Positions 26,007 through 34,142 of a stretch of DNA of 64,000 bases are shown one piece after another. Numbering within the stretch: position 1 is the first letter of the stretch; each line of letters begins with the position of its first letter. Source of the stretch: Pseudomonas frederiksbergensis (GTDB taxonomy: Bacteria > Pseudomonadota > Gammaproteobacteria > Pseudomonadales > Pseudomonadaceae); contig NZ_JQGJ02000001.1 of assembly GCF_000802155.2 (NCBI RefSeq), positions 620,001 through 684,000 of the forward strand, in the 5' to 3' direction. The notes beneath the pieces were generated by a model. That model was not told the DNA's origin. It made no database searches and was given only the letters and a program-made list of their open reading frames with translations. The position numbers and the translations under genes are program-made.

Positions 26007-28018
26007 ACACCGCCGCCCACCCAACCGCCATCGCGAGCGGCGGCATTTGTAGGCATCACAGATCCGCTGTGGCGGCGGGGCTGGGTCTTGTGTTCTTGGC
26101 AGTCTCGGCCCATGGCGCATCCATGCAGTGGACCGGGATCCGCGACGGCAGCTTATACCTGCAAGCCGACCGCCCGGACCAGGTGACCGTCCGCTGGGTT
26201 CCCGCCTGGCAGGCCGAGGCCAATACCGAACACCTGTACCTGCTCAACGGCCAGGGACGGTTGGTGGGTGAGCGCCTGGTCGAGGCGGCCCAAGTGCGTG
26301 GCGAGCAGCAATGGCCGCTGTTGCCCGGGGCAGCCAGCTATCGGTTGGAAATTCCCGGCTACAGTTTCCGGCGCTATACGGTCGAACACGATGCTCGGAC
26401 CCGGGCGCTGTTCGCCCCGGCCAAAGTGCATTTCAGCTCGGAAACCCATGAGGGCGACGAGCTTTATTTCAAAGTCGCCGCTGGCGAACAGGCGGTGCTG
26501 GCAGGCAAATTCCACGGCGGCGTCCGCGCGCTGCAAGCCCGGCGCGTGGCTGATGGCAAGCAGCTGCAGTTGAACCTCAAGCCCTACCGCGCTTATTGGC
26601 AGTTCGACAAAGTGGGCCTGCCGGTGGCGGACACCGACCAGGTCTGGCGCCTGCACCTGCAAGGCAACGGCAAGGCGGCGTTCTGGCTGGACGGCACCGC
26701 CAACCTGTTCGCCCAGGACCCGGCGCAACTGCAGCCGCTGCGCCAGGAGCCGGGGCAAACCCGCCTGACGCTGCACCCCGATGTACTCGGCACGACCCCA
26801 AAGCTGGGGATGTACCTGCCCTACGTGCTACCGCCGCCCTCCAGCTACGCCGTGCTCGATGCGCTCAAACCCCAAGCGGCCAGTTACTACAGCTTCGTCG
26901 ATGTGACGGCGTCCAAGGCTGATCATGAGGACGCCTTTCGGCGTCTGTACCAGGATCGCTTCGGCATCACCCAGGACATCACGTTGCTCGCTGGCAGCCA
27001 ACGTCGAGCCGACTTGCAGGCCGACCGGACCAGCCACAGTGGCTTGCAAGCCTGGCTCGATTCGACCCGCGCCCTGGGCGGCAAAGGCATCCATTACCTC
27101 AGTTTCGCCGATGAGCCGAACCTCAATTACCCCGACTTCGACAGTTTCCAGCACATATTCCAAAGCCTGTCTGCCCAGGTCCGCGCCGATCATGCCAACG
27201 CCCGCGCAGGTGTTCGCATCGCCATACCGGCCAGCTCACGCTTCACCAACGGCCCGCTGGCGGAGAACGCGGCGGACAAACGTGGCATCGATTGGGCACG
27301 GCGGCTGCTGGAAACATCGGGCGACCAGATCGATGCCCTGGCCTGGCATGAATGGATGATCCGCGACCTGCTGGCGACCCGGGTCTATCGCAACAGCGTT
27401 GGTCGGGCGGCCGGCCTGGTGGGGTTGGACAACCACGGCCGGCCACGCAAAGCCTTGCTGCTGGACCAGACCAACATCTCCAGCGGCTCGAGCCTGAGCC
27501 CTTACGATCAGGAAACCCACTACGCCGCCCTGTGGTGGACCTCGGTGGTCATCAATGCCTCGGCGGACGGTTGGCTGGACATGCTCAACTGGTTCATGTC
27601 CGCCGACGAACCGGAATACCCCAAGGGCATGGTGCGGATCCTGGACAACCAACGCTTCGAGCTCAAGCCGGTGGGGTTGGCCCAGCAATTCATCCAACAG
27701 CATTGGCTCGGCCAGGTGCTGCGCCTGGACAACGATGCATTCGAAGTCGATGCGCTGGCCATGGCCAACGGCATGCAGCGCAGCCTGTTGGGCGTGAACA
27801 AAAGCGTCCGGGCCCACCAGGTCAGCCTCGACGGCATGCCCTGTCCGCAGCCCGGCGCCGCCCTTGTGTATTTCGGCCCGGACAACATCAGCCGCAGCGC
27901 CCCATTCGACTGCAAGGCCGGCCAGGTCGGTTTTCTCCTGCCAGGGGAAACCGTGTTCGCCCTGAACTGGAAAGCCCCACTTCTCCCCCAACCTGCCATC
28001 CCTGAGGAGGCTCCATGA
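26003..28018 (+). CDS. Secreted glycoside hydrolase-like protein of the exopolysaccharide operon, TTG start
   Basis: A 671-residue exported protein: signal peptide about 27-50 (AVAAGLGLVFLAVSAHGA), a beta-sandwich-like N-terminal part, then a TIM-barrel glycosidase-like part from about 260. The latter has YLSFADEPNLNYPDFDSF and AWHEWMIRDLL as possible catalytic Glu sites, in a GH39/GH53-like layout. I cannot assign a GH family. It may trim or release the polymer. TTG at 26003 overlaps the flippase stop and has GGGGA seven bases upstream. The open frame runs to 25121 but is only overlap with the flippase gene. Confidence 0.75.
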   Translation: MNTAAHPTAIASGGICRHHRSAVAAGLGLVFLAVSAHGASMQWTGIRDGSLYLQADRPDQVTVRWVPAWQAEANTEHLYLLNGQGRLVGERLVEAAQVRGEQQWPLLPGAASYRLEIPGYSFRRYTVEHDARTRALFAPAKVHFSSETHEGDELYFKVAAGEQAVLAGKFHGGVRALQARRVADGKQLQLNLKPYRAYWQFDKVGLPVADTDQVWRLHLQGNGKAAFWLDGTANLFAQDPAQLQPLRQEPGQTRLTLHPDVLGTTPKLGMYLPYVLPPPSSYAVLDALKPQAASYYSFVDVTASKADHEDAFRRLYQDRFGITQDITLLAGSQRRADLQADRTSHSGLQAWLDSTRALGGKGIHYLSFADEPNLNYPDFDSFQHIFQSLSAQVRADHANARAGVRIAIPASSRFTNGPLAENAADKRGIDWARRLLETSGDQIDALAWHEWMIRDLLATRVYRNSVGRAAGLVGLDNHGRPRKALLLDQTNISSGSSLSPYDQETHYAALWWTSVVINASADGWLDMLNWFMSADEPEYPKGMVRILDNQRFELKPVGLAQQFIQQHWLGQVLRLDNDAFEVDALAMANGMQRSLLGVNKSVRAHQVSLDGMPCPQPGAALVYFGPDNISRSAPFDCKAGQVGFLLPGETVFALNWKAPLLPQPAIPEEAP

Positions 28019-28704
28019 AAGCTCTGCAAAAACTGCGTGATCGCATTCAGAAAAAAGGCCTGCGCTCCGTGATCAAACTGCTGATCCGCCGCTTCGTGTT
28101 CTTTCATTCGCGCCTGGTGTGGCTGGAGCACGATGTGAGGATCCCGTTGAAGCCACATAACCTCAGGCCTTACCCACCGGTCCGTCGGGAGTTCATCACC
28201 GTCGAGAATGCCGATGCTTTCTCCAGGCATTTCGGTGACCGCGTCGAAACCATGCGCGAGCTGGCAGCCGAAGGCTATACAGGGTTCATGTACCTGGACG
28301 ATAAAGGCGACACCGTAGGTTTCGCCTGGGCCAGTACGCGAGACTACTTCGACCGTCACTTCTATGGCTGCCTGTTCCCGATCAAGCCAGGCGAGTACTT
28401 TCAGTTCGGCGGCGAGACGATCCGCGCCTATTGGGGGTCGCAGCTGACGGCGGATGTCCAGGCGGATGTCTGGAAAGTCATGGCTGACAAGGGCTGCGAC
28501 AAGATGGTCGATGTCTGCGACCTGGAAAACACCCCGGCGATCAAGATGCACATCCGCATGGATTTCCAGGAGCGTGGCCAGATCACCCACGTGTATCGCC
28601 TGTTTGGACGCTTCCGGTTTTTCCGTGACACGTTCTACACCGGTTCGGTACTGGACCCGTTCCGTAAACCGGCCCAGCCGGTTGCATCGACCGCGACGGC
28701 CTGA
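28015..28704 (+). CDS. GNAT-like acyltransferase
   Basis: A 229-residue cytoplasmic protein with a basic N-terminus (KALQKLRDRIQKKGLRS) and a GNAT-like fold from about 60 (GFMYLDDKGDTVGFAWAS). Such proteins in exopolysaccharide loci are thought to acylate sugars or amino-sugar precursors. Overlaps the previous stop by ATGA. The fold assignment is moderate, and the substrate is unknown. Confidence 0.65.
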   Translation: MKALQKLRDRIQKKGLRSVIKLLIRRFVFFHSRLVWLEHDVRIPLKPHNLRPYPPVRREFITVENADAFSRHFGDRVETMRELAAEGYTGFMYLDDKGDTVGFAWASTRDYFDRHFYGCLFPIKPGEYFQFGGETIRAYWGSQLTADVQADVWKVMADKGCDKMVDVCDLENTPAIKMHIRMDFQERGQITHVYRLFGRFRFFRDTFYTGSVLDPFRKPAQPVASTATA

Positions 28705-28709
28705 CGCTC

Positions 28710-29885
28710 ATGGCGATCCGGTTCCAATGGTGTCGCTCCTTGAGCGCGGCGGACTTTCCTGCAACGGCTTTTGAACAGCTGCGAACCCAGGTGCCCGACG
28801 CAACGCCGTTCAACACCTTGGCCTGGCTGCAAGCGGCGGAGTTTGCTCTGGTGCCAGGCCAGCAACTGCACGTGCTGCTGGGCTGGCAGGACCAGGACTT
28901 GCTGCTGTGCCTGCCATTGGTATCCGGACGCGAGCGTATCGGCGGCCTGCGGTTCAGGGTCTTGCATCACTTGGGCTACCCCTTGGCCGACCGCATCGCT
29001 TTGCTGGCGCGCCTGGACGCCGAAGGCATGGGCCAGGCACTGGCGCAGATCCGCCAGCAGTTGCCTCACGCCTTGCTGCAATTGAACGAAGTGGTCGAGC
29101 CGGTCGGCGAACAGAGCGTCCTCAGTGCATGGATGGCGATGAGTTCCACCGGGGAACGGCGGCTCAGTTGCCGGGTTCCAGTGCACTTGATCAGCGACAG
29201 CGACCATCAGGAAATCTCCGGCGACCCACGCTACAAGTTGCGCCGGGCGCGCAAGCGAATCGCCGCGTGCGGTGCCCAGATCCGCCGGATCACGCCGGAC
29301 GCCATCAGCATGGGGCAGCTGTTGCGGACCCTGGCCGATGTCGAAGCCGCCAGTTGGAAAGGCGAGGAAGGCGTCGGCATTTTTGCCGATCCCGCGCGCC
29401 GGCAATGGATGAACCTCGCCTTCACCGCCCTGGCTGCCCAGGGCCTGGTGCGGGTGGTGACGCTGGAGCTGAACGGCGAGTGCATCAGCTATCGCCTCGG
29501 CCTGTTGGACCAAGGGCGGCTGTACGACTACAACCTGGCGTTCCTGCCGCAACACGCTGACCTGGGCAGCGGCCGCGTCTTGCTCGAAGAGTGGATTCGC
29601 TGGGGGCTGGACGAAAACTGGCGCTGGATCGATGCGTCACGGGTCAGCCTGGAAAACTCCAGCCATCAACTGCACGAACGCATGACCGGACAACTGGAAC
29701 ACTGGCGTTGGAGTTTCTATTCCTGGCAACCCGGCGGCCTGCTCATGGGATTCGCCTTGCGGCTATGGAAAAGCCTGAAGCCCTGGTTCGGCAAGCGTCG
29801 GGGCAAACCGACCGCAACGACGGCGTCACCCTCTTCCAAGCGCCAGGACAACCCACATGCCTCGCCAAACGATCATCAACGCTGA
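28710..29885 (+). CDS. CelD/FemAB-type GNAT acyltransferase
   Basis: A 391-residue protein of the BcsL/CelD acetyltransferase class. The acyltransferase domain at about 170-340 has KLRRARKRIAACG, VTLELNGECISYRLGLLDQGRLYDYNLAF and GSGRVLLEEWIRWG. It probably acylates the polymer or an amino sugar exposed by the deacetylases. Begins five bases after the preceding stop. Its last 29 bases overlap the next gene. Confidence 0.78.
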   Translation: MAIRFQWCRSLSAADFPATAFEQLRTQVPDATPFNTLAWLQAAEFALVPGQQLHVLLGWQDQDLLLCLPLVSGRERIGGLRFRVLHHLGYPLADRIALLARLDAEGMGQALAQIRQQLPHALLQLNEVVEPVGEQSVLSAWMAMSSTGERRLSCRVPVHLISDSDHQEISGDPRYKLRRARKRIAACGAQIRRITPDAISMGQLLRTLADVEAASWKGEEGVGIFADPARRQWMNLAFTALAAQGLVRVVTLELNGECISYRLGLLDQGRLYDYNLAFLPQHADLGSGRVLLEEWIRWGLDENWRWIDASRVSLENSSHQLHERMTGQLEHWRWSFYSWQPGGLLMGFALRLWKSLKPWFGKRRGKPTATTASPSSKRQDNPHASPNDHQR

Positions 29886-30705
29886 CGATTTCGGTCTCAG
29901 CGCCAGCGAAAACGAACTGATCCTGCGAGCCTTTGAAGCGGGCATCATCAGCTCTGCCACGGCGATGGCCAACATGCCGGGATTTGACCAGGCGTGTGAA
30001 CTCTCCAGGCACCCTTTGCTTGAAGGGCGCATCGGCCTGCATTTCAATCTCAGCTATGGGCCGCCGTTGAGCCAGGCGATCAAGTCACGCCCGATATTCT
30101 GCAATGCCGCCGGCGAATTCGATCTCAAGCTGTCGCGTTACTGCCTGCGCCTGGGCGCGAGCGATCTGGCTGCGGTGCGAGAAGAACTCCAGGCGCAGTG
30201 GCAACATTGCCTGGACCGAGGCCTGCGCCCCAGCCACCTGGACTCGCACCAGCACGTGCACAACATCTGGCCTGTCGGAGAGCTGGTGGCACGCTTCGCC
30301 GCTCGACACGGTGTCCCCGTGCGCCTGGCACGCAACCTGGGGGCAAACCTGAGTGTCTCCAAGCGCATCTTCAAGACCTTGCTCAACCACCGCCTGCGCC
30401 GACTCTGCGGCGCAACCGCCAACTACGTCTGTACCCCTGCCGATCTGCACCACGCCGCACCACCCAACCACGGTTCGCTGGAAGTGATCGTCCATCCGCT
30501 GGACCTCGATGGGGATTTTGGTGATGCCAGCCTGGCGCCAGGCCATTCCCTGAGCCAGGTGCTGTACCAGCGCCTGGCGGGGGTGCCGAAGGTGGGGTAT
30601 GGAGAAAATGGGCGAAGGTTCGTACTGGTCGAAGTGGGGGTGTCCAGTTGTCAGGATCCGCCGCAGTCCCGTAGCGAGGGAGCTTGCTCCCGCTGGGGCG
30701 CGTAA
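29857..30705 (+). CDS. ChbG/HpnK (YdjC) family deacetylase, last gene of the operon
   Basis: A 282-residue metal-dependent N-deacetylase-like protein. Metal motifs are NADDFG (8-13) and HLDSHQHVH (about 127-135), plus HFNLSYG. It is the second deacetylase of the operon. The natural family end is near FVLVEVG at about 262; the last 17 residues (from QDPPQSR) are encoded by a REP sequence that supplies the stop region. The ATG lies inside the previous gene. Confidence 0.88.
   Translation: MPRQTIINADDFGLSASENELILRAFEAGIISSATAMANMPGFDQACELSRHPLLEGRIGLHFNLSYGPPLSQAIKSRPIFCNAAGEFDLKLSRYCLRLGASDLAAVREELQAQWQHCLDRGLRPSHLDSHQHVHNIWPVGELVARFAARHGVPVRLARNLGANLSVSKRIFKTLLNHRLRRLCGATANYVCTPADLHHAAPPNHGSLEVIVHPLDLDGDFGDASLAPGHSLSQVLYQRLAGVPKVGYGENGRRFVLVEVGVSSCQDPPQSRSEGACSRWGA
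30671..30698. repeat. REP sequence at the 3' end of the deacetylase gene
   Basis: GTAGCGAGGGAGCTTGCTCCCGCTGGGG, with the palindromic core GGGAGCTTGCTCCC. The same element with GTGGCGAGG is at 51457-51483. REPs like this are dispersed in Pseudomonas genomes. Here it is translated as the C-terminus of the preceding gene. Confidence 0.8.
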
Positions 30706-30990
30706 CGCACCCGGTGGCCTCGCGCAAGCGACGCGCCTGCGCCTGCCACACGTCGGTTTGCCCTGGCCCTGCGGCGAGGAGTTTCACGACCGTGCCGGGA
30801 CCTCGACATGCGTCCCGTCATCGAGGATTTCTTCATGGTTGCGCCCCGGCAACCGACTGTTCACCCAAAGTCGATACTGTGCGCTACTGCGTCGCATCCC
30901 GTTGCCCTCCCCCTGAGGAACAGGGAGTAAGGCACACGGGCAACGCATTTCAGCCGCGAAAAGTGCGCTCCGGACGAATGACCGCGTCGT

Positions 30991-31218
30991 CTATCGGTCG
31001 AGCTTTTTTTCCACCTGGGCGACCTTGTCCTGCAGTTTTTCGGCATCCTGTTCGTGGCCCTTGATCGACTTGGGCGTGATCGTCCTGTCCACCTTGTCAG
31101 TTGCAGGATCGGGCTGATGGACGTCGCGCTCCACCACTGGCACCGCAGCGCCGGTGGCATCCTTGGCGGGTGCAGCGTTGTCGACTGGGGTATGCCCTTT
31201 GGAATGCTCGTTCGTCAT
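30991..31218 (-). CDS. Small hydrophilic helical protein, 75 aa
   Basis: A 75-residue charged protein with no hydrophobic segment. The N-terminal half is Ala/Pro-rich and probably disordered; the C-terminal half (KGHEQDAEKLQDKVAQVEKK) looks like a short coiled coil. The ATG at 31218 has GAGGACG seven to ten bases upstream. It is divergent from the hydrolase at 31398. No family recognised. Confidence 0.55.
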   Translation of the reverse strand: MTNEHSKGHTPVDNAAPAKDATGAAVPVVERDVHQPDPATDKVDRTITPKSIKGHEQDAEKLQDKVAQVEKKLDR

Positions 31219-31397
31219 GACGTCGTCCTCGATCGGGATGGATATTGAATTTCGAGTAGGACGAAACGGCGAGAGTTCGATCGGGTTGCACCACTCCCCA
31301 ACAGCTCCCTCGCCACGGGCAAACTGTCCGAAATCCCTGCGCTCGATCCGGAGAATCTGCTAAAAGGCAGCTTCTACCCCAGTAGCGAATCGCATCG

Positions 31398-32339
31398 ATG
31401 TCCGCATTTTCATTTTCTCGCTTCAAACGGCGCTGGCTCGCCTGGTCGCTCATGGTCGCCATGGTGGCCGGCCTGCCAGTGGGCTGCGCGGTGTTGCAGC
31501 ACAAGGAGCGCGAGCTGGTGTTTCGCATCGAGCCGGGCACGGCGAGCTGGTTCAGCGGCCTTCCCAGCGGCGTGCAGGAATTCGATCTGAAACCTAAAAG
31601 CTTCAAGACCGGGGAAAATATCCATGGCTGGTGGTGGCCGGCCGAACGCAAGAACGCGCCGGCCATCCTGTACCTGCACGGTGTGCGCTGGAACCTGACG
31701 GGCCAGTTGTTCCGTATCCAGCAATTGCGGGCGCTGGGCTATTCGGTGCTGGCGATCGATTACCGTGGCTTTGGCAAGAGCCAGGGCGACCTGCCATCGG
31801 AAGCCAGCGTCTACGAGGACGCGCGAATCGCCTGGGAGCGTCTGGAAATGCTGCAACCGGACCCGGCCCTGCGATTGATCTACGGCCACTCATTGGGTGG
31901 CGCGGTCGCGGTGGATCTCGCCGCCGAACTGGGCCAGAAAGCCGCGAGCGATGGCGGCACCGTACCGGCCCGAGGCCTGGTGATCGAGTCCACCTTCACG
32001 TCGTTGGGCGATGTCGCCACCGCGATGGCGGACACGTCCCTGCCGGTGCGCTGGCTGCTGTCGCAGAAGTTCGATTCCATCGACAAGATCGGCGAGATCA
32101 ACATGCCGCTGCTGATAGTCCATGGCGCCGCCGACCGCTACGTACCGCCGCGCTTCAGCGAACAGCTGTTCAATGCCGCCCGGGAACCCAAGCGCCTGTT
32201 GATGGTGCCGGGCGCCACGCATAACAACAGCATGAGCCTGGCGGGCCGGACGTATCGGCAGGCGCTGGATACGCTAATGAAAACCACCTCCCCTCCGGTT
32301 GCCGAACACGCTGGTGCCCGTCCGGCCAAGGCAAGTTGA
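31398..32339 (+). CDS. Alpha/beta hydrolase of the YfhR/ABHD13 type, probable lipoprotein
   Basis: A 313-residue serine hydrolase. The N-terminus has a signal segment and a possible lipobox (LPVGC, Cys near 30). Core motifs are LYLHGV, DYRGFGKSQG, nucleophile GHSLGG, acid in VHGAADRYVPP and His in PGATHNN. Envelope location is expected. Substrate unknown. No strong ribosome binding site is seen before the ATG at 31398. Confidence 0.85.
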   Translation: MSAFSFSRFKRRWLAWSLMVAMVAGLPVGCAVLQHKERELVFRIEPGTASWFSGLPSGVQEFDLKPKSFKTGENIHGWWWPAERKNAPAILYLHGVRWNLTGQLFRIQQLRALGYSVLAIDYRGFGKSQGDLPSEASVYEDARIAWERLEMLQPDPALRLIYGHSLGGAVAVDLAAELGQKAASDGGTVPARGLVIESTFTSLGDVATAMADTSLPVRWLLSQKFDSIDKIGEINMPLLIVHGAADRYVPPRFSEQLFNAAREPKRLLMVPGATHNNSMSLAGRTYRQALDTLMKTTSPPVAEHAGARPAKAS

Positions 32340-32722
32340 CCTTTTTCGCTTGATTAACCTTGTAGGAAAAGACATCCATCTGCCGCTTAATATCCCCTGC
32401 AAACGCAACGTACGGGACGCCAGACCACAACATTTGAAGAAAACACTCGCCGTTCGTTTCGCATCTTCCTACTCGGCGAGTGATTAGACCCTACATCCAA
32501 TTCCCATCCATCGCCCACGCGCGCGTCCCCGCACCAGCAGCCAATACCGGATCACAACCTTCAAGCACGACAGTGAAAGCGAATGTGTTCGCCCATGATT
32601 CGTCCCCGCCTGGCTTACAAAACGTCATGTTTGACCCTGCCCCACGGCCTCAATAACGTTTCCCTGCGCCGCGAGAAACGGCGCTCCCTAACACCTTCAA
32701 TCAATAAAAAAAGGAATGACTC
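32340..32722 (+). promoter_or_regulatory. Leader region of the YcaO locus
   Basis: 383 bases with no credible gene. It must carry the promoter of the YcaO cluster. An inverted repeat of nine-base arms, CACTCGCCG (32444-32452) and CGGCGAGTG (32474-32482), encloses 21 bases and could be an operator or the end of the preceding transcript, though no T run follows. I see no clear -35/-10 pair or sigma-54 site. Confidence 0.4.
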
Positions 32723-32866
32723 ATGGGCTACATGTCTAGCTGGAATGCCAACGAACTGACCGACCTGGGTACCGACCTGGAAAACCTGGACGCCCTCGCA
32801 CCGGAACAGATGTTGGAGGACCTGCAGTTGAACCCGGCTGAACAAGCAGAACTGGACGCCGAGTAA
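32723..32866 (+). CDS. Candidate RiPP precursor peptide, 47 aa, acidic
   Basis: A short gene directly before a YcaO gene, with AGGA eight bases before the ATG. The 47 residues hold 12 acidic residues, nine Leu, no Lys, Arg, His or Cys. From about residue 11 it reads like a leader or recognition helix (LTDLGTDLENLDAL, then PEQMLEDLQLNP), with nothing core-like after it. The only distinct part is the N-terminus MGYMSSWNAN, containing Gly, Tyr, Ser-Ser and Trp. This suggests an N-terminal core and C-terminal follower, as in bottromycin. That it is a precursor is inferred from position, size and composition. The alternative is a small accessory protein. Confidence 0.65.
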   Translation: MGYMSSWNANELTDLGTDLENLDALAPEQMLEDLQLNPAEQAELDAE

Positions 32867-32871
32867 CCAAG

Positions 32872-32896
32872 AACGGGGGCACGCGGTGCCCCCGTT
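32872..32896 (+). terminator. Intercistronic hairpin between peptide gene and YcaO gene
   Basis: AACGGGGGCAC (32872-32882) and GTGCCCCCGTT (32886-32896) form a perfect 11-bp stem with a GCG loop, five bases after the peptide stop and 16 before the YcaO start. There is no U tract, so it should pause, partly terminate or protect the upstream RNA. Such hairpins keep precursor transcript levels above those of the modifying enzymes in many RiPP operons. Confidence 0.75.
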
Positions 32897-32912
32897 TCAG
32901 GAGTGACGACAC

Positions 32913-34142
32913 ATGGACGCATCCCTCACACCAGAGCGCGAACTTTCCCTGGCCCAATCAACCCGACAAATCGAAGCCGAGCTGCAAGCGTTGGGATTGC
33001 AAAGCCGCTTGCGCACCTTGGGCAACCGGGTCGTATCCGTCCAGGCTGAAATAGGCGACTCACGGCGAAAAGCCTTGGGTTGCGGAAAGGGATACGCCGA
33101 ACAGGCTCGCGTCGGCGCGCTGTATGAGGCGCTGGAGCATTATCTGAGCGACCCGGCCCTCGCCATGGACCTCACCCTCGCGACGCCCACCGACCTGAGC
33201 GCCGGAGTGACCGGCAAAGACGATCTTTTGGACACCCTGCGGGACCAACCCGACCGCCGGATCGCCTGCCGCTCGTACACGGCCCTCGATGACGGTGCCT
33301 CGTTTCTCTATCCCGTCGCCTTGACGATGCCCCGCTACGCGGATGATCCCGCGCCGGACGATACGACCGATTACCGCGCGTTGCGCCGCTACTCCAGCAG
33401 CAGCGGGACCGCCATCGGAGCAACCCTGGACGAAGCCGTCCTCCATGGTCTCAACGAATGCCTGGAGCGTGACGCGGTTTCATTGTTCCTGCTTGATCAT
33501 TTTTTCTACCAGAACGCCACGCCCCTGCGGATCGTCCAGCGTATGCCCACCGACGAGGCAGTGGGCCGACTGTGGGTCGACGCCGAAGCCGAAGTCGGTG
33601 CGCAAATCGTGCTGCTGGACATCAGCAGCCCATTTTGCGCCACGACTTGCCTGGCTTTCGCCGACCTCTCGGACAGGCCGGTCAACGTCTTTGGTTCAGG
33701 CACTTCGCTGGACGCCCTGCATGCCGCTTCACGGGCCCTGACCGAACTGGTGCAGTTGCACCTGAACGCCAGCGAAGCGCCGCTGCGCCGACATCTGTCC
33801 AACGCCGAGCGCCATCTGGCCGGATTTGCCCGACTGCAACGCTGCATGCGCTTTGAGCCCGATCACCTGCTCGATACCCGGCCGCAGGAAATCATCACGC
33901 TGCCAAAAACCGTGGAGGCCCGCCCGTTGAAAGCGCAGATCCGACAACTCGCCGATGATCTGCAACAACACGGATACGTAGCCGGCGTATCGACGCTTTA
34001 TCGTTCTGAAGTGGGCACAGCGCTGGTCAATGTGGTCGTGCCTGGGCTGGAGCGTTTCTACATCGTATCCAGCGGCAATGTCGTCGTCCCCATGGCCCGC
34101 GGAAGACAGCGTGCCCTCGCGGGGACCGCGGCCCATGCCTGA
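32913..34142 (+). CDS. Stand-alone YcaO-domain protein
   Basis: A 409-residue YcaO enzyme. The family ATP-binding segments are present: GKGYAEQARVGALYEALEHY at 59-78 and SSSSGTAIGATLDEAVLHGL at 161-180 followed by NECLERDA. YcaO enzymes activate a peptide backbone amide with ATP to form azolines, amidines or thioamides. No E1-like, ocin-ThiF, TfuA or dehydrogenase partner is encoded, so this acts alone. The C-terminus (VPMARGRQRALAGTAAHA) lacks the Pro-rich tail of azoline-forming YcaOs. CAGGAG lies 10 bases before the ATG. Overlaps the methyltransferase gene by eight bases. Confidence 0.88.
   Translation: MDASLTPERELSLAQSTRQIEAELQALGLQSRLRTLGNRVVSVQAEIGDSRRKALGCGKGYAEQARVGALYEALEHYLSDPALAMDLTLATPTDLSAGVTGKDDLLDTLRDQPDRRIACRSYTALDDGASFLYPVALTMPRYADDPAPDDTTDYRALRRYSSSSGTAIGATLDEAVLHGLNECLERDAVSLFLLDHFFYQNATPLRIVQRMPTDEAVGRLWVDAEAEVGAQIVLLDISSPFCATTCLAFADLSDRPVNVFGSGTSLDALHAASRALTELVQLHLNASEAPLRRHLSNAERHLAGFARLQRCMRFEPDHLLDTRPQEIITLPKTVEARPLKAQIRQLADDLQQHGYVAGVSTLYRSEVGTALVNVVVPGLERFYIVSSGNVVVPMARGRQRALAGTAAHA

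Noticed and set aside
32913..34142. A microcin B17-like thiazole/oxazole synthetase
   Set aside because: No McbB/McbC-type partners, and the adjacent peptide has no Cys and only two Ser in its N-terminal part.
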